From: Rhodococcus spongiicola
GTDB taxonomy: Bacteria > Actinomycetota > Actinomycetes > Mycobacteriales > Mycobacteriaceae
Reading direction: 5' to 3'
Assembly (NCBI RefSeq): GCF_004011835.1
Contig: NZ_RKLN01000001.1
Location: 62,001 to 126,000 of the forward strand
Length of the DNA: 64,000 nucleotides
A program made the translations under genes and the position numbers. The notes beneath the pieces were generated by a model, which was not told the DNA's origin, did not search any database, and worked only from the letters and a program-made list of their open reading frames with translations. Below are positions 45,201-52,974 of the stretch, piece after piece; the stretch's first letter is position 1, and the number at the start of each line of letters is the position of its first letter.

Positions 45201-45739
45201 CACATCCGTTTGATGGTGTCCCGAATGTTGTCCGTCGTCAGTGTTCGACTAGCTTCACTGTCACCGAAAGTGTTGGGGACGATGGTCTGCGTAGGTCCGA
45301 AGGTGCGCGCAGCACCGGAATGTAGCGCGCGCGCAATCGTGGACGAAACAGGTTCAGTCTTCGCTGTTGCGAAGGCCCGAATCATTCCTTCTCCCTGAAT
45401 TCCCAGACTTCGCAATCCCTGGAGAATCAGAGTGTCTATGCTCTCGTCGACCATGCGCAGAATTGCGTGAGATTCAGCGAACTCGGGCGCGCTGTCTGGA
45501 GACAGCAGCGCGTCAAGAAACACGGCCAGGGATGACTTGCCTCCACCGTGCGGTCCTGTGATCGAAAATGTGCGTCCAGCAGCAGAATCGGCAAGCCCAC
45601 GCCCGATTCTCCCGACGACGTCGATTGCACGCCCAGTCGGAACATACCCTTCGACTGCGTGTGCACCATGGTCGCGTTCCACGTTTGCTGACCGACTGAA
45701 CCGCGGACGGGGATGTACGTATCGTGAGAGTGCACTCAT
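42275..45739 (-). CDS. sspC: SspC-like large ATPase of the phosphorothioation system
   Basis: 1154 residues. The N-terminal P-loop reads RTFSITGPHGGGKSSLAVFL (~55-75) and Walker B MILIIDEFGKNLEAFAESGH (~185). LPLVIITMQHLSFDEYVQET follows. The rest is long, mostly helical, with no other catalytic motif that I recognise; such a large STAND/ATPase-like protein follows DUF4007 in Ssp loci. It is thought to power phosphorothioate insertion with SspB and SspD. It overlaps sspB by four bases (ATGA) and sspD by eight. Confidence 0.82.
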   Translation of the reverse strand: MSALSRYVHPRPRFSRSANVERDHGAHAVEGYVPTGRAIDVVGRIGRGLADSAAGRTFSITGPHGGGKSSLAVFLDALLSPDSAPEFAESHAILRMVDESIDTLILQGLRSLGIQGEGMIRAFATAKTEPVSSTIARALHSGAARTFGPTQTIVPNTFGDSEASRTLTTDNIRDTIKRMCATRPMILIIDEFGKNLEAFAESGHLGDPYLLQELAELTQGDDALPLVIITMQHLSFDEYVQETSAARRREWSKVQGRFQDIPYVETPSQSRRLIVGSLERTTPKLDKAADKWITANSTTFEHLGLRDLVEDARDAIPLHPLTLAVLPDLCTRYGQNERTLFSFMAGTEPLAVPAFLDSSEWNPSQPVPLLGLDRVYDYFLDSAGSMIGVSETASRWMEIETRIRDTVGLTSAELRALKSIGVLNLVSSGGSVRASRPMLEFALLTGQDGSSTLDEVGTVLTSLEDRGLIVYRTFSDEYRVWQGSDYDLRRAIAGAKRQCATKDLATLLNEVTPLEPAVAGRHSQRNGVLRIFEQKFSNLTPADFQAPDAAWDGAVLYATAHPSEELLELASGGKPIVVITPNDLAAVEEAALEAAALQLALHSAEDENVDWVAKRELAERTAAAQQQLRSLVGSAWNSRASWVLAGYDGELAPKTGLSAVLSEVSDRAYTDTPRVSNEMIARRELTSQGAKARRVLMEAMLAKGGEQSFGIEGYGPERAIYDALFRSTGMHRESSEGVWEIQAPSDTQWKAVWQTIDSVFKDARTTRTNLLEVTRRLTEPPIGLKEGVIPLLVATNLVVNANEIALYEHGSLVLSLDDAVAERLTRNPVHFTVRNTGTDSGSRRIVVNALIARLKIKAGSQQPTFLNVATALFRELRLLPPYAQKTKSAISADALEVRSAFHAASEPDVLVFETLPQVLGMKPFPAIGNGNQVDAGKYADRLAEVILELKGAYDALLDDIKSHLIDATALTGTVSELTLSETRKLLAGQAANLDGGILEPRLKAFVGALARPLEDRAWLENVAMVVSEGHAPRVWNDDMANRFSLRISEVGGTMRRVQAVLYDRRAADAEPDGFAISRMTLTHPDGTERTELLSITERQRESIDAHFEPLLAQLGEVWGSRTKACRMLMARLALEETDTSSALHGEHRKDIHHG

Positions 45740-46812
45740 GCTGCGGTTCCCTTCGCGGAACTTCTTCGGGTCTTCTTTGTCTGCGCCTTCTTGACTGCCC
45801 GTTCCGGTGAATCGTCGGGGTAGGCCTGTCTTGCGGCCGGCCCCGCAACTACGATGTTCTCGGCTCCCCAGAGGTCCGAGCGTCGTTTTCTGTGATGTTC
45901 AAACATCACCTCACGAGCAACCTCGATTGGATGCGGGTCGACAGTCAACTGTTGCGCTCCGGCTGGTCGCGCAATCTTGATCCCGGACACTTCCTGTTCC
46001 GACTGCTCGATCGCGCCGACGATGTCCTCCGCAGTCAGTTTCATGATCCGACCGGGCGAACCGGGATCGACGGCAAGTCGATCAATCGAGATGGTGTTAC
46101 TTCCACCAGCGTCACGGCTCATGTAGTCGAGGCATGCGTATGTGATCGCGGCCGCCGGCAGGCTCCGCTTCTCGCCGCGAACGAATCGGTAGCTGTTTCT
46201 GGAGCCGGGAGATGGCTGAATAATCTGCAATTCGCGGAATGGCGAATCCAGTACGTCGTCCAGGGTTTGCCGCCCGCGCGTTTCTCGTCGTGTGTACATA
46301 CGGAGAAGGCAGTCAACATCCTTTCGGATGCTTGATTCCTTGGGCTGTTGCCACGTCGTGGCCGCTATTTCGTCAACACAGTACTGCAGCAACTCATCCT
46401 CAGTGAACTCGACTGCACTGAAGTCGTTGAATGTCAATCGCCATATCGGCAGCATGGTTTCGGCAGCTATGGCCTGCCAGTGTAGAATCCACAGCGTGCT
46501 CGGATCTTCCATGTATGGGTCTAGCCCACATTCTTCGTCCAGGAAGGCCCGACCGAATTGTGTGGGCACTGAGACGGACACACGCGATCTTTCTGGATGA
46601 GGCTTCCGTGTGACGACCCTGGTCGCCGTGGACCAAAACCGTATTGCATCGACCATGTTCTTTCCGACACCAAGTTGGACTGGAGCCTCAGGCAGATTGA
46701 AGGCGTTGGGATTTCCAACGGCTGCGTCGTAGCCCTTCTTGATCCATCCAAAGCGTGGATGGAATGTTTGATGGTTCGCGAACGTCGGAACTGCGGATTG
46801 TTCGAGTGTCAT
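45736..46812 (-). CDS. sspB: SspB, DUF4007 phosphorothioation nickase
   Basis: 358 residues. The N-terminus FANHQTFHPRFGWIKKGYDA and VQLGVGKNMVDAIRFWSTAT are the signature of DUF4007, which is SspB: the strand-specific nicking component of single-strand phosphorothioation. ECGLDPYMEDPSTLWILHWQ and the helical middle (YCVDEIAATTWQQPKESSIR) also match. The C-terminus is Lys/Arg-rich (KKAQTKKTRRSSAKGTAA), a likely DNA-binding tail. It starts three bases after the sspA stop. Confidence 0.87.
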   Translation of the reverse strand: MTLEQSAVPTFANHQTFHPRFGWIKKGYDAAVGNPNAFNLPEAPVQLGVGKNMVDAIRFWSTATRVVTRKPHPERSRVSVSVPTQFGRAFLDEECGLDPYMEDPSTLWILHWQAIAAETMLPIWRLTFNDFSAVEFTEDELLQYCVDEIAATTWQQPKESSIRKDVDCLLRMYTRRETRGRQTLDDVLDSPFRELQIIQPSPGSRNSYRFVRGEKRSLPAAAITYACLDYMSRDAGGSNTISIDRLAVDPGSPGRIMKLTAEDIVGAIEQSEQEVSGIKIARPAGAQQLTVDPHPIEVAREVMFEHHRKRRSDLWGAENIVVAGPAARQAYPDDSPERAVKKAQTKKTRRSSAKGTAA

Positions 46813-46815
46813 GGA

Positions 46816-47976
46816 TCAGCCTTCCGATCGCGTTGTCAGCTCGCGAACACGCACAACCGCTGATGCAATCTCATCAGTCGCATGCTCAATTTCGTCGAGC
46901 GTTGTTGGGCGTCCAAGCGAGATCCTCAGGGTCTCGGAGGCCGCCTGGTGAGTCAGACCCATTGCGAGCAGCACATGGGACTGCGTGGGTGTTGCGGACT
47001 GGCATGCGCTGCCGGAAGAAACGGCAACACCTGGCATCGAGGTCATCACGGCTTCAGCGTCTGCGCCGCGAAACCGCAGGCTCAAGGTGTTAGTTAGCCG
47101 TTCGGCTTCAATCCCGTTCACTTCCACATCACTGAGACGTAAACGCAGTCCGGTCAACAACTCGTCCGTAAGGTGTGCCAGCCTCTGGGCGTCAGCGGGC
47201 TGTTCTTTCGCTGCCAACTGAGCCGCTCGACCGAACCCCGCTAGCGCCGGCGTATTCTGCGTGCCGCCCCGCAGTTCAAACTCTTGTCCACCGCCGGGAA
47301 AGATTGGGACTAGTCGTCGCTGGATGTGTCGGGATGCGATCAGGGCGCCCGCACCTTTGGGCCCGTAAATCTTGTGGCTACTACAGACCAGAAGGTCCGA
47401 GCAATCGACGACATTCGCCATGTCGCCCTTGCCAGCAAGCTGGGTTACGTCCGTGAAGAGAAGTGCGCCGCGATGTCGAGCCAGCTCGGCGGCCGCTCTC
47501 GAGGGCGCCAGAACCCCGGTCTCGTTGTTCGCGGCCATCAGGGCAACAACTGAGACCGTGTCGTCTATCAGCTCTGCGAGGTGCGAGAGGTCCACCAACC
47601 CGGACCGCTCGACGCGAGCGCGCCTTACTTCCCCGCCGGTCAGTTTGGCGGCCACATCCGCAGCTGAAAGAATGGCCTTGTGCTCAGTGGCCGCTACCAC
47701 AATGTTCGGCCTCACTGGAGCGCCTCCCAGTGCCGCGCCGATAATTCCAAGGTTTGCTGCCTCGCTCGCACCGCTGGTCAGCACGACATCCCGTGCAGGC
47801 CTACCGGCTAGATCCGCAACATGGTTCCGCGCCTCTTCGACTACCTCGGCGGCAGCCTGACCGCTCCTGTGCTGGACGCTCGCCGGGTTCGCGAACTCCG
47901 ACGAAGCTTCGACAATGGTCGTCGCCACCCGCGGGTCGACCGGCGTTGATGCATTGTGGTCGAGGTAAATCATCAT
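46816..47976 (-). CDS. sspA: SspA, cysteine desulfurase of the phosphorothioation system
   Basis: 386 residues from the ATG at 47976 (MMIYLDHNASTPVDPRVATT). PLP lysine in LLVCSSHKIYGPKGAGALIA (~200) and the catalytic cysteine in VAVSSGSACQSATPTQSHVL (~325). ATEHKAILSAADV and GGGQEFELRGGTQNTPALAG are further conserved blocks. It supplies sulfur to SspD. A housekeeping IscS/NifS-like role is possible by sequence, but the position directly upstream of sspB makes SspA far more likely. The frame is open 85 codons further upstream (see next entry). Confidence 0.85.
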   Translation of the reverse strand: MMIYLDHNASTPVDPRVATTIVEASSEFANPASVQHRSGQAAAEVVEEARNHVADLAGRPARDVVLTSGASEAANLGIIGAALGGAPVRPNIVVAATEHKAILSAADVAAKLTGGEVRRARVERSGLVDLSHLAELIDDTVSVVALMAANNETGVLAPSRAAAELARHRGALLFTDVTQLAGKGDMANVVDCSDLLVCSSHKIYGPKGAGALIASRHIQRRLVPIFPGGGQEFELRGGTQNTPALAGFGRAAQLAAKEQPADAQRLAHLTDELLTGLRLRLSDVEVNGIEAERLTNTLSLRFRGADAEAVMTSMPGVAVSSGSACQSATPTQSHVLLAMGLTHQAASETLRISLGRPTTLDEIEHATDEIASAVVRVRELTTRSEG

Positions 47977-48231
47977 GGCGGCACCGATCCTATAGGCCTG
48001 GTTCTCTATCCCCATTGAGGCGCGCGGCGCCTTGGCTGTCGGCAACCATTGCAGATGCCACCGACAGAATCCACCGGCGTCGTGGTGAGCCACCTCGGCG
48101 GGTCCGCAGCCGACCGACTCGAGGAGTCGACAACGGGATGAGCCCTGGGGCGACAAGTAGAGCGCCTCGCACTCCGTTGGCACGACGCCGCAGTGCTCGT
48201 GCGGCGGCGTGTGATTGAGCGAGTCGACCAT
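47977..48231 (-). other. Open Cys/His-rich frame directly upstream of and in frame with sspA
   Basis: 85 codons read in frame into sspA with no stop between. The sequence begins MVDSLNHTPPHEHCGVVPTE and has cysteines at about positions 14, 21, 34, 42 and 56 plus CRWH, a zinc-binding pattern, with bias against random. The only start (ATG 48231) has AGGTGA 15 bases away, which is too far. It could be an N-terminal extension of SspA, a small separate protein, or chance. The 145 bases beyond it to the next gene are the divergent promoter. Confidence 0.4.
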
Positions 48232-48376
48232 ACGTGGGTCGCGGCTTCACCTAGTGAGCAGTCCGCCACAGCCTTCGCTTCGTTGATCGGTGGGCTGCCA
48301 TCGTCCCTGCCGTACCTGTCTGGTAGACACCCGGTGGGCGTCACTGGCCCTCCATGCTCGTCGAAAGGCTGACCAC

Positions 48377-51202
48377 ATGAGCAGCTACCCGTCCCGGCTC
48401 GTAGGTGCCCTCAAGACGATCTTCTCGGACGGGCCGATCGACAGTTCGGCCCTTCGCGCTCGGCTCGAGCAAGCGGGGTTGCGCAGAATCGATGACACCG
48501 ACATCTACTTCGCGTGCCACGAACACGCACTCGCCGTTCTCGATTCGACGCAAACCAGGTGGGTACCCACTGGGTGGGCATCTCCGCGGTCCGGCGCCGA
48601 GCCCGACGGCAACCCGGCGCGGGTACACGAAGCGGGAAAGGGATCGAGGTCACTGACACGCAGCGACCAGCGCGAACTCGCCCGACTTCGCGCATCCGCC
48701 AATCTCAACGACGAGCGTGCAGACGAGTGGACCGCCCCCCTCGACCCCGAATGGCAGAAAATGGCCACCGAGGCGGCCAAGGCTCTCGCGTCGGAGCACA
48801 ACGAGGTGACCCGAACCAGGTCTACTCACGACGTCGCCTTGACTCGGGGAACGTCCGTCGTCGTGACAGAGGCCCGCAAGGTGATGCGATTCGAGATGCA
48901 AGGCGATGCACCTACAAGCGAAGGCCAGACTGCAACGCTGATCACCCAGTTCGATAAGTACGAGGTCGAGGTCGTGGCCGTCTATGGCACGGAAATCAGC
49001 CTGTCGGTGTCGAACAGCTGTCCAGACCTCGAATCTGCGACGCTGCGCTGCGACCTGTCATGGCTCCTCGGCCGTCAGCTAGAACGCCTCAGACAGTTGC
49101 TCGTCGACGTGGGCCAGTTCGACACAATCGCTGCACTCGACGTGGTATTGCCCGGGCGGGGAGCCGGCGCGCCTGTCTCCGACCCACCCGCGCTGCCTGA
49201 ACTGAACAGGGCCCAACGCAATGCTGTGTGTCAGGGCCTCGGCGACGGCCTCACCTGGCTGTGGGGACCACCCGGCACAGGCAAGACCACCACCCTGTCG
49301 GTCCTGATCCGCGAACTCCTGGCCAAGGGAAAACGCGTGCTCCTCACCGCCCCGACGAACGCAGCTGTGGACGTTGCCCTTGCCGGCTTCCTCAACCACG
49401 CCAGCGGCTTCGAAATCGGTGACGTGGTTCGGGTCGGAGAGCCGGCCACCGACGCGCTCACCGGACGTCCGGTCCCGGTACTGACGGACGAGGTCACTGC
49501 CATGCGTGGCGAATCCGTCGCCGCACGACGCGTCGAACTCGAGAACGAAACCCGCGAGCTACGACAGGAACTCCGCAAATTCACCGCGGCCAAGGACGCA
49601 GTTGCGCCCACCGACGACAACCGAGTGCGGGCTATCGAGGCCCAGATCGCGCGAAACCGTGAGATGTCGAAGAGGCTCGGCGAGATCTTGTCCGACGTAC
49701 GCCGGAAGGTCTGTCGTGAGGCCCAGCTCGTCGCCGCCACCACCCACCAGGCGGTACTCGACACCCTCGCCGACGCGGTCTTCGACGTCGTCATCATCGA
49801 CGAGGCAAGCATGGTCTCCACGGCGATGACGATGCTCGTCGCGGGCCTCGGCAGAGGACACACCGTCATCGCGGGCGACTTCCGCCAGCTCCCGCCGGTC
49901 TCGAGATCCGATGAGCCACACACCAGGCTGTGGCTGCGCCGCAGCTCGTTCGAGAGTGCCGAAATCGACGCAGCAGTGCGAGCCGGGAGTCCGCTGCCCA
50001 ACCTTGCGGTCCTCGACGTCCAACATCGGATGCACCTGAGGATTGCGGAGTCCGTCAGTGACGGCTTTTATCCCGAGCGCCGGCTCGCAACCGCCGAATC
50101 GGTGCTCCGACGGCACCGCGCCACATCCGCGCTCAGCGACGCGCCGATCGTGGTGCTCGACAGCTCCGCGCTCTCCCCCAGGGCGGCGCGAAAACACGGA
50201 CTGCACTCCCGCTACAACCCCATGCACGCGCAGCTCGTTGCAGCCCTGGTGACGACGTTCCATGAAGATGCCACAGCAGCCCTCATCAGCCCCTTCGGAA
50301 GCCAAGCCACGCTACTCGACTCACTTCTGGACCCGTCCAATACAAGGCATGCAGCGTCGACAGTGCACCGCTTCCAAGGCGGTGAGGCCAACGTCGTCTT
50401 GTTCGACGCCGTCGACACCACTGGAGGCGGGATGAAGCTCCACCAGTGGTTCGAGCGCGGCCACTCAGGCAGTGACGGCGCCCGGCTGATCAACGTGGCT
50501 GCCAGCCGCGCCCGCGATCAGCTAATTCTCGTCGCTGATCTCGGCCGTATCCACCGCGCCAGGACCACAGTCGACGCCGTGCACAAGTTCACAGCGGCAG
50601 CGCTAGCCGAAGCGGAGTTCTTGCGATGGAAAGACGTTGTTGCTCTACCCGGCTCGCCGACCACTCAGGAGCCAGGCCTGGAGCGGCTGATTTCCGACAT
50701 CGGGGCAGCGAGAGAAGCGATAGACATCTGGTCCGGTGACCTCGACCCGAGGACCGCACGTCCCATCGTTGCCGCGCTCGCCGACGTTGCAGGCGAGGTT
50801 CCGGTGTCGATCTGGTACCCCCCGTCCGGAGGCGGTGATCTGCCTGACGTCTTGGCCCCGCTGCGGTACTCGTCGGTGTGCCTCCGGCCGTGTAGCCCAG
50901 TCCGCGAATCGACGGCAGTTGTCGGCGACGCACTGTGGACAGCCTCTAGCCCGCTTCTCTCCGAGGACCCGGGTAGGGTGCTGCGCACCGCAAATTCCCA
51001 GCTCGCTAGAGCCGTCCGTCGTGCGCTGCTGCGCCGGAAGACTGCTCACTCACCCGGCAGTGGCGACTTCGCCGAAACGTGTGCCTGCGGACGCCTGCTT
51101 GTCCGGGAAGAGGCAACGGGCGGACCTCGCGCCGGAGTCTGGTCGGCCTGCAGGAAGTGCGACGGCCCTGGAATGGGCAAGCGAAAGAGCCCGCGTCGCT
51201 AG
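48377..51202 (+). CDS. Large DNA2/UPF1-type SF1 helicase with degenerate PLD and zinc-finger C-terminus
   Basis: 941 residues from the ATG at 48377 (GAAAGG eight bases upstream). N-terminal winged-helix-like domain (LVGALKTIFSDGPIDSSALR). Helicase motifs: LTWLWGPPGTGKTTTLSVLI (I, ~295), VVIIDEASMVSTAMTMLVAG (II, ~475), VIAGDFRQLPPVSRS (III), TVHRFQGGEANVVLFDAV (V), NVAASRARDQLILVADL (VI). After ~760 comes a domain (AAREAIDIWSGDLDP to RLYSSVCL region) resembling PLD-like domains but lacking an intact HKD. The end has a CxC...CRKC zinc knuckle. It diverges from the ssp operon. Confidence 0.85.
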   Translation: MSSYPSRLVGALKTIFSDGPIDSSALRARLEQAGLRRIDDTDIYFACHEHALAVLDSTQTRWVPTGWASPRSGAEPDGNPARVHEAGKGSRSLTRSDQRELARLRASANLNDERADEWTAPLDPEWQKMATEAAKALASEHNEVTRTRSTHDVALTRGTSVVVTEARKVMRFEMQGDAPTSEGQTATLITQFDKYEVEVVAVYGTEISLSVSNSCPDLESATLRCDLSWLLGRQLERLRQLLVDVGQFDTIAALDVVLPGRGAGAPVSDPPALPELNRAQRNAVCQGLGDGLTWLWGPPGTGKTTTLSVLIRELLAKGKRVLLTAPTNAAVDVALAGFLNHASGFEIGDVVRVGEPATDALTGRPVPVLTDEVTAMRGESVAARRVELENETRELRQELRKFTAAKDAVAPTDDNRVRAIEAQIARNREMSKRLGEILSDVRRKVCREAQLVAATTHQAVLDTLADAVFDVVIIDEASMVSTAMTMLVAGLGRGHTVIAGDFRQLPPVSRSDEPHTRLWLRRSSFESAEIDAAVRAGSPLPNLAVLDVQHRMHLRIAESVSDGFYPERRLATAESVLRRHRATSALSDAPIVVLDSSALSPRAARKHGLHSRYNPMHAQLVAALVTTFHEDATAALISPFGSQATLLDSLLDPSNTRHAASTVHRFQGGEANVVLFDAVDTTGGGMKLHQWFERGHSGSDGARLINVAASRARDQLILVADLGRIHRARTTVDAVHKFTAAALAEAEFLRWKDVVALPGSPTTQEPGLERLISDIGAAREAIDIWSGDLDPRTARPIVAALADVAGEVPVSIWYPPSGGGDLPDVLAPLRYSSVCLRPCSPVRESTAVVGDALWTASSPLLSEDPGRVLRTANSQLARAVRRALLRRKTAHSPGSGDFAETCACGRLLVREEATGGPRAGVWSACRKCDGPGMGKRKSPRR

Positions 51203-51237
51203 TCGATCACGTTGACGCACAAGCGTCCGAACCTATA

Positions 51238-51261
51238 GGTGGGACTCCCAGGAATCGAACT
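51238..51261 (-). other. tRNA 3'-end-like sequence, candidate attachment site
   Basis: On the minus strand this reads TTCGATTCCTGGGAGTCCCA then CC. It has the exact layout of a tRNA 3' part: 7-nt T-loop (TTCGATT), 5-nt T-stem half (CCTGG), 7-nt acceptor half (GAGTCCC), discriminator A, CC. The other half of the T-stem and the rest of the tRNA are missing. Such fragments are typical attL/attR sites of islands integrated in tRNA genes. It overlaps the stop of the HNH pseudogene and lies at the edge of the defence island. No second copy was found by eye. Confidence 0.4.
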
Positions 51262-52186
51262 ATCCCACGGATCGGAACTCGCGATAACTGATATCCAGCA
51301 ACTCTTGATCAGGCCGCTCCGATGACTTCTGAGGCACGACCATCAGTCGCTGGCCATGCCGCTCCTTGAGCCCATGTTCGAGCATCGGGCCATCGATCTC
51401 GACGAGTAGATCCTCGCGGATCTCGACCACATAGTCCGGCCTGATCCCGAGGATCCTCACGTCGTACGCAGCGTGGTGAATCTTGCACAGCGCCAGACCG
51501 TTCCGTACCGACGCGATACCCGCTTCGTGCCCGTCGGAGACGATGTGTGCAGCATCGAGGAGCGAGCCATGTCCAAGCGCGCAGACCGCGCAGCGGGTGT
51601 CGTATGCTCTCATCACCGTCGCGCGGAAGACGGGCTGATGGAGGCGGCGTTTGGTCTCGGCGACGACATACCGTCGCAGTGTCTCTTCGACCGGCGAATC
51701 TGGGCGGTGCAGGTCGCGTGCTTCGTCAATCGCGACGACGAACTGGTGCTTGTCGGGTTCCTCGTCGACTAGGTAGACCGGGTAGATCGGCTGATAGCGG
51801 CCGACGCCCACCCCCACCCCGTAAAACCAGATCAACGGGACCTGTCGAAGCATTGCGGCCCGCAATCCGCGGTTGTCCATGTTGTCGGGGTCCGTCCCGG
51901 ACCACTTTTACCGCAGGAATCCGTCGCCCCCGACCTCATCCTCGTACGGTCGCTCCGAGCCCTCCGCACGGTAAGTCGTCATGATCGACAGGGCGGAGCT
52001 CAACTCCTTGGGTTTACGGATCCCGCGCGTCGGATCGACCAAGCGGAACATCTCGCCGTCAAAAGTGAAATCGAGCAACTCCTCGCGGGTAATCGAGTCG
52101 ACCCCGTCGTTGGTGCGGATGGTGAGAAACCGCATCGCTTCCTGCCTCAGTCGAGCGTCTTCGCTCGCCCCCATCACTACGGCCAC
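51260..52186 (-). pseudogene. HNH_2 restriction endonuclease-like gene interrupted by one stop codon
   Basis: From a GTG at 52186 (AGAGGA upstream) the frame reads MGASEDARLRQEAMRFLTIR, GEMFRLVDPTRGIRKPKELS and YEDEVGGDGFLR. TAA then occurs at 51910-51908. The same frame continues KWSGTDPDNMDNRGLRAAML, QVPLIWFYGVGVGVGRYQP and the nuclease CAVCALGHGSLLDAAHIVSD through NGLALCKIHHAAYD (HNH). A tyrosine codon (TAC/TAT) at the stop would restore the ~308-residue protein, as homologues have YR or YK there. An ATG at 51880 could still give a 206-residue C-terminal nuclease. Confidence 0.82.
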
Positions 52187-52323
52187 AAACTGTCCTCTCG
52201 CCTCGCAAAAGCGCACCGAAGGACCCTTCCTGCAGGCTGCCAATGCCGGATCCGCGCCGGACCTTGAATCGAACCGTCTCTTGCCGTCGAGGCTAGACAG
52301 CCGCGTTGCAGGATTGCTCGATG

Positions 52324-52483
52324 ACGTCCGGGCGGCGGCATCGCGATCACGATCCACGGGTTCGGTCTCTACGTCACGGTCGCCTACAACGGTCCGCGGC
52401 TGCAGGTGTGGACGTCGGTCCTCTCCGAGCTAGCTGAGGGTCCGGTCACTGGGCGGCACCTGCTGGAGCTCGTCACCGGCTGA
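52324..52483 (+). pseudogene. C-terminal remnant of an unidentified gene
   Basis: The plus strand has an open stretch without a start codon that ends at a TGA (52481-52483). It encodes GIAITIHGFGLYVTVAYNGP and VLSELAEGPVTGRHLLELVT, a protein-like sequence. Upstream it meets a stop at about 52320. It looks like the tail of a truncated gene. The rest of 52187-52579 holds no gene. Confidence 0.4.
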
Positions 52484-52579
52484 CCGTGGCTGCGGTTCAC
52501 ACCTGGGCGCGGCAATTCCATTAGGACACTGTTGAACTGAACAGACCTGGTGGACTACTACACCTGCGCGGACCTCGAG

Positions 52580-52954
52580 TCACCCGTGTTCGATAACCCC
52601 GAACTTCGACGCAGTGTCGTCGTCGGTGGCGGAGTACCGGGCTTCGATCTTCTCGAACAGGGCTTGCATTCCCTCCACTTCGTCAATGTGATCCGAGAGA
52701 GCTTGCACCAGCGAATACTCGCCGCCCACAGCCTTCTTCCCGAACTTCTCGGCAAGCGCCTGCCCGCTCTGCAGAATCCCGAACCCGTCGACCACTCCCA
52801 GTTCGGCTGCGCGATCACGGAGCGAACGGAGCTCTGCGATGAGCGCAGAACAGCGTTCCGCACACGCACGGGCCGTCCCCGGCTCGAGGTACAGCTCGCC
52901 CGCTTCGACACTGCGGCCCAGCCGACTCCATGTACCGATACTTCCGCTCGCCAT
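52580..52954 (-). CDS. Small helical protein paired with DUF3558 lipoprotein (copy 1)
   Basis: 124 residues, mostly helical: LYLEPGTARACAERCSALIA, then RSLRDRAAELGVVDGFGILQ and YSLVQALSDHIDEVEGMQAL. A hairpin of two helices separated by a loop resembles EspC/WXG-type small proteins, but there is no clear WxG. The paralogue at 54029-54394 is closely similar in the C-terminal 85 residues and differs at the N-terminus. It follows the DUF3558 gene by 20 bases and is probably co-expressed with it. Function unknown. Confidence 0.72.
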   Translation of the reverse strand: MASGSIGTWSRLGRSVEAGELYLEPGTARACAERCSALIAELRSLRDRAAELGVVDGFGILQSGQALAEKFGKKAVGGEYSLVQALSDHIDEVEGMQALFEKIEARYSATDDDTASKFGVIEHG

Positions 52955-52974
52955 GCTTCCCCCTGGTTCCTCGC

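Noticed and set aside
46816-47976. SspA as a general iron-sulfur cluster desulfurase
   Set aside because: No isc/suf scaffold genes are nearby, and it is three bases upstream of sspB in one operon.
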